Part shown: in pieces, positions 1-7,791 of the stretch
Numbering within the stretch: position 1 is the first letter of the stretch
Layout of the letters: each line of letters starts with the position of its first letter
Assembly: GCA_002862085.1 (NCBI GenBank)
Contig: PKCK01000010.1
Span: 62,001-126,000, forward strand
Length of the DNA: 64,000 nt
Direction of reading: 5' to 3'
Source: Planctomycetota bacterium
Lineage (GTDB): Bacteria; Planctomycetota; UBA1135; GCA-002686595
The notes under the pieces: model-generated
What the model was told of the DNA's origin: nothing
Databases searched by the model: none
The model's input: the letters and a program-made list of their open reading frames with translations, nothing else
Translations under genes and position numbers: made by a program

Positions 1-1681
1 TGCCGAAGTGCGTGCGGCTGTCCTCGGCGGTCTCGGGGCCGGAGTGGCCCGCGACCCAGATGACCTTGCCCACCTTCAGCTCGCAGTCCTGCGCCAGCTG
101 GCTGAACAGGCGCATCATCCCGTACTTCAGATAGCTGAAGCTGCCGTACGTGGAGCAGGCGCCCCAGTAGCCCATGAACTGCTCCATCGGGACGTCGCTC
201 ATGTTCACCGTGGCGGCGCCGACCATCAGACCGGCGTTGGTGAACTCGGTGATCTGCTGGGGGAGAAGCGCGCCCTGTGCGTTCGAGGAGCGCTCGTACC
301 AGCCGAAGTTCTGCCTGCCCTCGAAGTCCTTGGCGAAACCGGAGATGGCCGTCGAGTCCGCGAGGTCGGCGGAGCACGCGAGGACCAGCGGGCGGCCCAT
401 GCGCTCCTTGGCGAGGCTGTTGACCCAGGCGCCGAACTTCGCGAAGCCGTCCTTGTTGGCCGCCTTCGCGCCCGGCTCGAGGAAGAGCTCGCCCGGGAGC
501 TCGTCCAGCCAGCCGCGGTCCTCGTGCATGTTCCGGGCGGCGTCGAGCACGAGCCCCTCGGGCTTCGCCGGGATCGATTCGCCGAGCTCGACGAGGGTGT
601 CGGCCAGGTACTCGGCGAGCCCCTCGGTGTCGCGCAGGACGCTGAACACGGTCTGGAACCACGACTTCGACTGCTCGCGGCAGCCGTCCTCACCGGTGTC
701 GGTCGTGTCGCCGTGGCCCTCGAAGCTCACGCCGTACTTGGTCGCGAATTCCTCACGGCAGGCCCAGAACATCTCCGAGTTGCGACCGTGGGACTTGCCG
801 TGCGAGGCGGCGTCGAAGACGCCGTAGCCGCGGCCCTTGCGGGTCTTGAACCAGACGCAGCCGGGGCGGCCCTCGGTGTCCTCGGGGTGCACGATGTCGA
901 GCAGCGCCTCGGTGATCTGCTCGTAGTCGTGGCCGTCCTCTGCTCCGGCGACGCGCCACCCGTAGGGCGCGAACCAATCGGTGGGGGTGCCGGCCGCGAC
1001 CTCGGAGTTCGCGAAGGAGTCGATGCCGTGGTCGTTCCAGTCGAGGAGGTAGACGAGGTTGTCGAGGCCCAGGCCGTAGGCGGAGTTCTTCACCTCGTGG
1101 TGGCAGCCGGCGGTGTGGCCACCCTCGCCCTCGACCGCGAAGACCTTCGTGTCCGTGCCCGCGTGCTTGAGGGCCACGGCCTCGCCCAGCGCGGCCGGCG
1201 CGCCGTGGCCGCTGGGACCGGTGTTGAACTTGAAGAAGAGCGTCTTGCCCTCCATCTCCGCGTGGCCGGGGAGCTCCTTGTTGTGGCGCAGCCAGAGGAG
1301 ATCCTCCCAGGTGAGCATGCGCTCCTCGGCGTGGGGCACGAGGTACTTCGCGTCACCCGTGCGCTCGTGCATGATCCGCAGGGCCTCGTTGTAGACGGCG
1401 AGCATCGCGTACGTGCCCGGGTTGCAGTGGCCCGCGACGAGCACGTAGCGATCGCCGAAAGGGCTGTCGGGCTTGCGCACGTCCCAGCGCATGCCAGCGC
1501 CGAGGGTCGTCGCGACCATGAAGGGGACCTTGGAGCGCGATCCGCCCGGATGCCCGCTCTGACGGATGTTGAGCATCAGGTCGATCGACTGATCGATCAG
1601 GTCCCCGATGATCTCCCACTTGCCGAAGTGGGGCCGCAGATCGTCGAGAGAGGGACGGGGAGAGCTCGGGGTGGTCGTCAT
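1..1681 (-). CDS. transketolase, divergent full-length form (3' end outside window)
   Basis: Translating the minus strand from ATG at 1681 gives 560 residues that run off the left edge, so the C-terminal part is missing. Transketolase moves two-carbon ketol units between sugar phosphates in the pentose phosphate or Calvin pathway, using thiamine diphosphate (ThDP). Visible features are the HPGG motif near residue 44, the ThDP/metal segment near residues 183-212 (EGEGGH through LLDWND) and the start of the pyrimidine domain (NFGWYERSS). The ThDP motif departs from the usual GDG...NN pattern. A second, split transketolase lies at 53842-55705, so this may be a different subfamily. It is divergent from moxR. 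Family assignment is fairly sure; substrate is not. Confidence 0.8.
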   Translation of the reverse strand, partial: MTTTPSSPRPSLDDLRPHFGKWEIIGDLIDQSIDLMLNIRQSGHPGGSRSKVPFMVATTLGAGMRWDVRKPDSPFGDRYVLVAGHCNPGTYAMLAVYNEALRIMHERTGDAKYLVPHAEERMLTWEDLLWLRHNKELPGHAEMEGKTLFFKFNTGPSGHGAPAALGEAVALKHAGTDTKVFAVEGEGGHTAGCHHEVKNSAYGLGLDNLVYLLDWNDHGIDSFANSEVAAGTPTDWFAPYGWRVAGAEDGHDYEQITEALLDIVHPEDTEGRPGCVWFKTRKGRGYGVFDAASHGKSHGRNSEMFWACREEFATKYGVSFEGHGDTTDTGEDGCREQSKSWFQTVFSVLRDTEGLAEYLADTLVELGESIPAKPEGLVLDAARNMHEDRGWLDELPGELFLEPGAKAANKDGFAKFGAWVNSLAKERMGRPLVLACSADLADSTAISGFAKDFEGRQNFGWYERSSNAQGALLPQQITEFTNAGLMVGAATVNMSDVPMEQFMGYWGACSTYGSFSYLKYGMMRLFSQLAQDCELKVGKVIWVAGHSGPETAEDSRTHFG

Positions 1682-2008
1682 CGGGCGGGCCTCGCTGGGA
1701 AGGTTCCCCGGGGCCGCGCGGCGCGCGGCGGCCGGATCCGGGGAATCGGGCGAAGAGGATACCGGCGGCGGGTGCGGCGGCGGGCCCAGAGGCACTCACA
1801 ACGGCGGAGGCCCGTCCCCGTTCCTCGGCCGCCGTTGGCAGGGAACACCGGACTCGCCGACCCGGAGCCGGGTCTATCCTGATGCGCGGCGCTGAGCGGG
1901 TGGTCTGGAATCAGGATCGACTCGATCGCGCGACCGGGGAAGTGACCGGCAGGTCGCGGCGTATAACTCCCTGACGGACTCTCCTTCCCCGCCACAGAAG
2001 CCTCCCCG
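1682..2008. other. divergent intergenic region between transketolase and moxR
   Basis: No gene is supported in these 327 bases. The region must hold promoters for both flanking genes. An 8-bp inverted repeat (ATCCTGAT at 1876-1883 and ATCAGGAT at 1910-1917) and a TATAAC hexamer at 1962-1967 are the only notable elements. Confidence 0.6.
1962..1967 (+). promoter_or_regulatory. possible -10 element for the moxR operon
   Basis: TATAAC lies about 40 bases before the moxR start in otherwise GC-rich sequence. A convincing -35 hexamer is not obvious, so this is only a candidate. Confidence 0.25.
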
Positions 2009-3019
2009 ATGACCACGATCGCTCGCCCCTCCGCTCCCCAGTTCGACGAGACCTCCGCCTTCCTGAGCGCGATCAAGGAGCGGGTCGGTCAGGTCGTGGT
2101 GGGCCAGGAGGTCGTCGTCGAGCGCATCCTCATCGCCCTCCTGACCGGTGGCCACCTCCTCCTCGAGGGCGTCCCCGGCCTCGCGAAGACGCTCCTGGTG
2201 GCGGCGGTCAGCAAGACCGTCGAGCTCGACTTCGCGCGGATCCAGTTCACGATCGACCTGTTGCCCTCGGACATCCTCGGCTCCGAGATCCTCGACCAGC
2301 GCGATCAGACCTTCCGGACCCACAAGGGGCCGATCTTCACCAACCTCCTGCTCGCGGACGAGATCAACCGCGCCGCGCCCAAGGTCCAGAGCGCGCTGCT
2401 GGAGGCCATGCAGGAGCGGCGCATCACGATCGGCAACGAGAACTACGGCCTCCCGGTGCCGTTCCTCGTCATCGCGACCCAGAACCCGGTCGAGCAGGCC
2501 GGCACCTTCGAGCTCCCCGAGGCGCAGCTCGACCGTTTCATGCTGCTGCACCGGCTGAAGTACCTCGAGCCCGAGGACGAGAAGGAGGTGCTCCGGCGCA
2601 ACGCGAAGCTCGGCCTCAAGCGCGACGAGAGCGGCGGCGCGATCGTGAAGACCGAGTTCGACATGGTCGATCGAGGTGCCGTCGGTGGCCGCGAGGAGCT
2701 CGCCCGCGCCATGGAGGACGTCGCGAAGGTCCACGTGTCCGAGACGTTCATCGAGCACGTGATGGAGATGGTCGACCGGACTCGCAAGCACCCCGAGCTC
2801 GACCTCGGAGCCTCGCCGCGCGCGGGCATCGCGCTCGTCAAGGCCTCGCGCGCGCGCGCTCTCATCCACGGCCGTGACTACGTCGTGCCCGAGGACCTCT
2901 ACGCCCTCGCCGAGGACGTCCTGCTCCACCGTATCCGCGCCTCCTACGAGGCCCTCGCGGAGGGGCGTGACACGGGCGTGATCCTCGAGGAGATGCTCGG
3001 CGAGCTAGGCCGCGCCTGA
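2009..3019 (+). CDS. moxR: MoxR-family AAA+ ATPase
   Basis: This 336-residue protein is a cytoplasmic MoxR AAA+ chaperone-type ATPase. These usually assist maturation or metal loading of complexes containing von Willebrand A (VWA) domains. Walker A is GVPGLAKT (54-61), Walker B ends in DE at 117-118, and a sensor ATQNPVEQ and a C-terminal lid follow. Length and order match the family. The next genes encode DUF58 and two VWA proteins, the classic MoxR partners, which supports one functional unit. It starts the operon that runs to at least 6747. Confidence 0.95.
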   Translation: MTTIARPSAPQFDETSAFLSAIKERVGQVVVGQEVVVERILIALLTGGHLLLEGVPGLAKTLLVAAVSKTVELDFARIQFTIDLLPSDILGSEILDQRDQTFRTHKGPIFTNLLLADEINRAAPKVQSALLEAMQERRITIGNENYGLPVPFLVIATQNPVEQAGTFELPEAQLDRFMLLHRLKYLEPEDEKEVLRRNAKLGLKRDESGGAIVKTEFDMVDRGAVGGREELARAMEDVAKVHVSETFIEHVMEMVDRTRKHPELDLGASPRAGIALVKASRARALIHGRDYVVPEDLYALAEDVLLHRIRASYEALAEGRDTGVILEEMLGELGRA

Positions 3020-3031
3020 CCTGGATTCATC

Positions 3032-3922
3032 GTGTCCGTCGCACGCAACGAGGTCGAGCAGCTCCCCGAGGGCTTGCTCCAGCCGGTCGATCCGCTCGAC
3101 ACGCGCCGGTACTTCATCGCCGTGCGCCGGCTCGCGGACACCCTGAGCCACGGCACGGACCGCTCGCGCTTCCTCGGCTCGGGTCTCGAGTACGTCCAGT
3201 CGCGGCCCTACGTCCCGGGCGACCCGGTCAAGAGCATCGACTGGCGCGTCACCGCGCGCACCGGCGAGGTGCACATCAAGGAGTACGAGGCGCCCAAGCG
3301 CATGCCCGCGTGGATCCTCTTCGACACGTCGGCGTCGATGACCTATGCGTCGATCGAGCGCTCGAAGTACATGGTCGCCGCGCAGATCGCCGGCGGGATC
3401 GCCTTCGCCTGCCTCGACCGGGTCAGTCCGGTGGGACTGCTCGGCACCGGCCAGCGGGAAATCCGCGTGAGCCCGAGCCTCTCCAAGGACGAGGTCATGC
3501 AGTGGCTCGTGAAGCTGCGCCGATTCCGGGTGGGCGAGCGTACGACGCTCGCGCGCCGCGTCACCGAGCTGAACGCGCGCCTGCAGCACCGCGCTCTCGT
3601 GTTCGTCCTCTCCGACTTCCACGAGTCAGGGGCGGTCGATGCGCTCAAGCTGATGGCCCAGGTGCACGACGTCGTCGCGCTCCAGCTGAAGGACCCCGCC
3701 GAGGAGGGGATCCCGGGGGCCGGCTTCCTGCGCGCGGCGGAGGCCGAGACGGGGCGGGTCTTCGTCACCCACGGCCGCCGCGCTCACACCGACCCGGAGG
3801 CCGCGGGACGTGCGCTGCGCCGCGGGGGCATCGACCACCTCTTGATCCCCACCGACGAGCCCTTCGCTCAGAACCTGCGCATGTTCCTGAAGGACCGCGC
3901 CGTCCTCGCCGGAGGCCGCTGA
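3032..3922 (+). CDS. DUF58 domain-containing protein
   Basis: The 296-residue protein starts at GTG 3032, 12 bases after moxR. It carries the DUF58 signature SRPYVPGDPVKSIDW near residues 60-72, followed by a degenerate VWA-like fold with DTSASM near residue 98, a MIDAS-type metal site. DUF58 proteins are standard partners of MoxR ATPases; their biochemical role is unknown. No membrane segment is visible, so it is probably cytoplasmic. The stop overlaps the next start (ATGA at 3922), indicating translational coupling. Confidence 0.9.
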   Translation: MSVARNEVEQLPEGLLQPVDPLDTRRYFIAVRRLADTLSHGTDRSRFLGSGLEYVQSRPYVPGDPVKSIDWRVTARTGEVHIKEYEAPKRMPAWILFDTSASMTYASIERSKYMVAAQIAGGIAFACLDRVSPVGLLGTGQREIRVSPSLSKDEVMQWLVKLRRFRVGERTTLARRVTELNARLQHRALVFVLSDFHESGAVDALKLMAQVHDVVALQLKDPAEEGIPGAGFLRAAEAETGRVFVTHGRRAHTDPEAAGRALRRGGIDHLLIPTDEPFAQNLRMFLKDRAVLAGGR

Positions 3923-4785
3923 TGCTCGTCGGTCTCCTGCTCCTCGTCGCGCCCGTCCTCTCCCCACAGGACGACGGTGACGGCGTCACGATCGAGCTGT
4001 TCTCCCCCGGCGTCGACGAGGTTCCCGCCGCCGCGGAGACCACGGTCGGTATGGGCGTCGACCTCGTCGAATTCGTCATCCCCGGCGCCGAGGTCCGGGC
4101 GAGGCCGGTCAAGGACGCGGGCCGCGCCGACGTGATCGTGCGCATCGAGAACGTCTTCGTCCACGGCACGGACCACCGCTACAACCTCGAGGTGACCCCG
4201 CTCGTGGAGGGGGTCCTCGACCTGCGTGACCACCTGGAGAGAGTCGACGGAACGCCCCTCGGCGACGAGGTCCCCGAGATCCGGATCCTGGTCGACGCGG
4301 TCACGGTCGAGGACGTGCCCTTCCCGGTCGACCCCGGCGTCCCGCACCCGGGCCGCGTCGGCGGATACACGGATCTGATGACGGGCCTCGCTGTCCTGTG
4401 GGTGGTCGGGCTCCTGTGCCTCGTCTTCCTCGGGCGCGCTCGGCGCAGCGAGGCGCGGGTCGAGCACGTGCGCGGTCCCAGGACCCTGGCCGAGCGCCTG
4501 CGCCCCCTCGTCGAGCGCGCCGGTCGGGGCGAGCTGGACGGGCCGGAGCGGGCGGAGCTCGAGCGCCTCGTGCTCGCCCACTGGCGCGAGAAGCGGGGCC
4601 TCTCGGATGCGAGCGCCGCGGAGGCGATGGTCGCGCTGCGCGCGGACGCGGAGGCGGGTCCCCTGCTCCAGCGCCTCGAGCTGTGGTTCCACAGCCCGCG
4701 CCACGAGGAGCTCACCGACGCCGAGGTGACGGAGCTGCTCGCGCCCTTCGCCGCCACCCCCGCCTTCGGTGGAGGTGGCGCTTGA
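3922..4785 (+). CDS. signal-peptide/single-TM protein of the MoxR operon (DUF4381-like position)
   Basis: This 287-residue protein starts at ATG 3922, overlapping the DUF58 stop. It has a hydrophobic N-terminus (residues 1-15), a beta-rich region, one membrane segment at about 152-172 and a charged helical cytoplasmic tail. The order DUF58, small membrane protein, VWA, VWA matches operons in which this slot holds a DUF4381-type protein. I cannot assign that domain with certainty from the sequence. It probably anchors or links the VWA components. Confidence 0.65.
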   Translation: MLVGLLLLVAPVLSPQDDGDGVTIELFSPGVDEVPAAAETTVGMGVDLVEFVIPGAEVRARPVKDAGRADVIVRIENVFVHGTDHRYNLEVTPLVEGVLDLRDHLERVDGTPLGDEVPEIRILVDAVTVEDVPFPVDPGVPHPGRVGGYTDLMTGLAVLWVVGLLCLVFLGRARRSEARVEHVRGPRTLAERLRPLVERAGRGELDGPERAELERLVLAHWREKRGLSDASAAEAMVALRADAEAGPLLQRLELWFHSPRHEELTDAEVTELLAPFAATPAFGGGGA

Positions 4786-5726
4786 GCCTCAGCTTCAGCT
4801 TCGGACAGCCCGTCTATCTCGTGGGGCTGGTCGCGCCGATCGCGCTGCTCGTCTGGGTCTGGACCCGCCGAGGCGGCCGCGTCGCGATGCCCTTCGACGA
4901 CGTGGTGGGGGAGGGGCGCAAGGCTCGCGGCGCCGTCCTCGGCGTCTCGCTCAAGGTGGCCGAGTCCTTGCCCGCGCTGCTGCTCGCGGTGGCGATCATC
5001 ATGCTGGCCGGCCCGCAGGAGGTCGGCGCGCCGAAGACCAAACGGCGCATGACGAACATCCAGTTCTGCATCGACGTGTCGGGGTCGATGACGGCTTCCT
5101 TCGGTGAGGGCTCGCGGTACGACGCCGCGATGTCGTCGATCAACGACTTCCTCGACTACCGCGAGGGGGACGCCTTCGCCCTGAGCTTCTTCGGCAACGC
5201 CGTGCTGCACTGGGTCCCGCTCACCACCGACACATCGGCCTTCCGCTGCGCGCCCCCCTTCATGGATCCGAAGCGGGGAGCCCTGCCCCCTTGGTTCGGC
5301 GGGACCTCCATCGGCAAGGCGCTGCTCGCCTGCCGCAAGCAGCTCAACGAGCGCGAGGAGGGCGACAAGATGATCATCCTCATCTCCGACGGCTACAGCT
5401 CGGATCTGTCGGGTGGGGAGGACATGCGGATCGCGGAGCTCCTGCGGCAGGACGGGATCGCCCTCTACGGCATCCACGTCGCCAGCGGCGAGGTCCCGGG
5501 TCAGGTCGTGAACATCTCGACCCTCTCGGGCGGCGAGGTCTTCGAGGCCGGCGACCCGACCGCGCTGGACACGGTCTTCCGGCGGATCGACGAGATGCAG
5601 GTGGCGAAGATCGAGAAGGTCGCGGGCGAGGAGCTCGACGACTTCCGTCCCTGGGCGTGGATCGGCCTCGGTCTCCTGGGGGCCTTCGCCCTGCTGGGCT
5701 TCTTCCTGCGCGTGACGCCCTGGTGA
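4782..5726 (+). CDS. VWA domain membrane protein, BatA-like
   Basis: I place the start at TTG 4782, inside a TTGA overlap with the previous stop, because GGAGG at 4771-4775 lies six bases upstream and the product then begins with the expected membrane segment. The 314-residue protein has TM segments at about 11-27 and 60-77, a VWA domain with an intact MIDAS motif (DVSGSM, D98/S100/S102), and a C-terminal TM at about 291-310. This is the BatA-type topology. VWA domains bind protein ligands through a metal ion; MoxR is the likely regulator. Confidence 0.88.
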   Translation: MSLSFSFGQPVYLVGLVAPIALLVWVWTRRGGRVAMPFDDVVGEGRKARGAVLGVSLKVAESLPALLLAVAIIMLAGPQEVGAPKTKRRMTNIQFCIDVSGSMTASFGEGSRYDAAMSSINDFLDYREGDAFALSFFGNAVLHWVPLTTDTSAFRCAPPFMDPKRGALPPWFGGTSIGKALLACRKQLNEREEGDKMIILISDGYSSDLSGGEDMRIAELLRQDGIALYGIHVASGEVPGQVVNISTLSGGEVFEAGDPTALDTVFRRIDEMQVAKIEKVAGEELDDFRPWAWIGLGLLGAFALLGFFLRVTPW

Positions 5727-5742
5727 GGGGAGGGACGAGGAG

Positions 5743-6747
5743 ATGAGCGTCACCACAGTCGTCATCACGGCGGCCGCCGCGGTCCTGGCCCTCTTGGCGG
5801 AGCTGCTCCATCAGCTCCGGATCCAGCGCGTGCGCCGCCTCGCCTTCGGCCCCACGGGCCGGCCCGCGGCCTGGACGTCGCTGGTGCCGCTCCTGCGCAC
5901 CGTGGGCGCGGGAGCGCTGGCGTGGGGACTCGCGACCCTCGTGTGGGACGTCGCTCCCAAGAAGCACCGCATCACGGAGAAGGGGCCGGAGGACTGGAAG
6001 CACCTCGTGCTGGTCCTCGACGTCTCGCCCTCCATGCGCCTCTCGGACGCCGGCCCCGACAGGAATCAGCAGCGCACCGCGCGCGCCCGCGATCTGCTCA
6101 ACTCCATGTTCGGCCGCGTCGCGATCGGCCAGTACAAGATCAGCGTCGTGGCGACCTACACGGGGGCCATGCCGGTGGTGATCGACACGACCGACGCCGA
6201 GGTGGTGGGGAACGTCCTCAGCGATCTGCCCATGCACTTCGCGTTCAAGTCGGGCGAGACGCGTCTGTTCGACGGCCTCGAGGAGGCGGTGCGCATCGCC
6301 AAGCCGTGGCCGCGCAACAGCACGACCCTCGTCGTGGCCAGCGACGGGGACACGATCCCGCCCACGGGCATGCCGAAGCTGCCTCCGTCGATCAGCGGAG
6401 CGCTCGTCGTCGGAGTCGGTGACGCGACGAAAGGAAGCTTCATCAACGGCCGTAACTCCCGGCAGGACGTCTCCGCGCTGCGCCAGATGGCCCTCCGGCT
6501 GGGAGGGACGTACCACAACGGGAACGAGCGCCACGTGGCGAGCGACGTCCTCGCGGCGGTGACCACCAGCGGCGAGCGCAGCGCCCTCACGAAGCTCACG
6601 CGCCGTGAATACGCGCTCCTGGCGATCGCCCTCGGCGCGGCCCTCCTGGCCCTCCTGCCGGTGCTGCTCCAGTTCCTGGGAAGCCGCTGGGCTGCCGCGC
6701 GTCCCCTCATGAGCCCCGGGGCTCCAGCGCGGGCGAAGTCCGCGTAA
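5743..6747 (+). CDS. VWA domain membrane protein, BatB-like
   Basis: This 334-residue protein has the same layout as its upstream neighbour: TM segments near 5-23 and 45-68, a VWA domain with MIDAS DVSPSM (D93/S95/S97), and a C-terminal TM near 287-312. A purine-rich GAGGAG directly precedes the ATG. The two consecutive VWA proteins probably form a hetero-oligomer in the cytoplasmic membrane, as proposed for BatA/BatB. It closes the tightly packed part of the operon. Confidence 0.88.
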   Translation: MSVTTVVITAAAAVLALLAELLHQLRIQRVRRLAFGPTGRPAAWTSLVPLLRTVGAGALAWGLATLVWDVAPKKHRITEKGPEDWKHLVLVLDVSPSMRLSDAGPDRNQQRTARARDLLNSMFGRVAIGQYKISVVATYTGAMPVVIDTTDAEVVGNVLSDLPMHFAFKSGETRLFDGLEEAVRIAKPWPRNSTTLVVASDGDTIPPTGMPKLPPSISGALVVGVGDATKGSFINGRNSRQDVSALRQMALRLGGTYHNGNERHVASDVLAAVTTSGERSALTKLTRREYALLAIALGAALLALLPVLLQFLGSRWAAARPLMSPGAPARAKSA

Positions 6748-6869
6748 ACGCCTGGATCCTCCCCAAGCCGAAACCCAGCCCGTAACGTTCACTACCGATA
6801 GAGAGCCCAGGCCACCGATCTCGCGGCGGCCGGGACCTGCCACCCCCATCGCGGAGGCGATCAACTCCC

Positions 6870-7475
6870 ATGCGACCGTTCCTCATCGCCGGCTGGCTCC
6901 TGCTGCCCGTCGGCGCCTGGGCCTACCACGAGGGCCCGGGACAAGACCGCATCAAGCTCGACGCCGTGGACGCCGAGCTCGCCGAAGCCAGCGAAGCGGC
7001 GTCGGCGGGCGAGTGGGCGCTGGCGGCGAAGCACTACGACGCGGCGCTCGCGGCGCTCCCCAAGCTCGAGACCGAGGAGGTCGAGCGCGCCGCCATGCGC
7101 ATCCGCGTGTCGAGCGCCAAGGCCAAGCTCGAGGGCTCCAAGCTCATCGAGGCCGAGAAGGAGCTCACAGCGCTCGTCGACGAGCTCACCGAGATGGACG
7201 CCTCCTACGCGGACCTCCTCGAGGAAGCGAAGGAGGGCCACGCCAACACCAAGTTCTACATCACCTGGCTCATGCGCCTCGAGGGCTACCAGCGCTCGGA
7301 CTGGGAGCCGGAGATCGAGAGCGCGCGCCAGGCCTATGGACGCCTCGCCGAACAGGCGCGCTCGCGCGGCGACGAGGCGCGCGCCGACGAGATGCTCGCG
7401 AGCCTCGAGTCCGCCATCAAGCTGGCGCGCCTCGATCTCGACGAGCTGCAGGGTCTCCCCCTGCCCAGCCAATGA
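6870..7475 (+). CDS. small secreted helical (TPR-like) protein, BatC-like position
   Basis: The 201-residue product has a short signal peptide (residues 1-18) and is otherwise alpha-helical and rich in Ala, Glu, Lys and Leu. The spacing of AxxxxGEWALAAKHYDAALAALP resembles one tetratricopeptide unit. GGAGG at 6853-6857 precedes the ATG. Bat operons often carry a TPR protein after the VWA pair, so a BatC-like role is plausible. The sequence is too short and divergent to prove homology. Confidence 0.6.
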   Translation: MRPFLIAGWLLLPVGAWAYHEGPGQDRIKLDAVDAELAEASEAASAGEWALAAKHYDAALAALPKLETEEVERAAMRIRVSSAKAKLEGSKLIEAEKELTALVDELTEMDASYADLLEEAKEGHANTKFYITWLMRLEGYQRSDWEPEIESARQAYGRLAEQARSRGDEARADEMLASLESAIKLARLDLDELQGLPLPSQ

Positions 7476-7791
7476 CAGGGAAACGGGACCTGAGACGGTT
7501 CCGGTAAAGGCCTCGGTCGAGGCCGCGCAAGAAGCAAGAGCAACGGCAAGAGCACGCCCCAGGACGCGCGCGGTGCGAGCATGAACGGCCCGCCCGACGG
7601 ACGCGGCTCCTGAGCGCGCCGCTCCGAGCCAGACCCACCCAACACGAATCACCGCGCGCGGGCGGAGGAGAGCGCAGCCCGGCTCCCCTTCGCTCGCGCG
7701 CTTCGTCCCCCAGGGGACACGGGCGGCCGCTCCGGCTCGCTCGAACCGGCGGCGCCGCCGCCCATCTCGCTCCACGCTCGCGATCCAGACG
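7476..7791. other. intergenic region before the giant secreted protein
   Basis: No convincing gene lies in these 316 bases. Short open frames have no recognisable protein character and no ribosome-binding site. It may hold a promoter for the gene at 7792. Confidence 0.5.
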
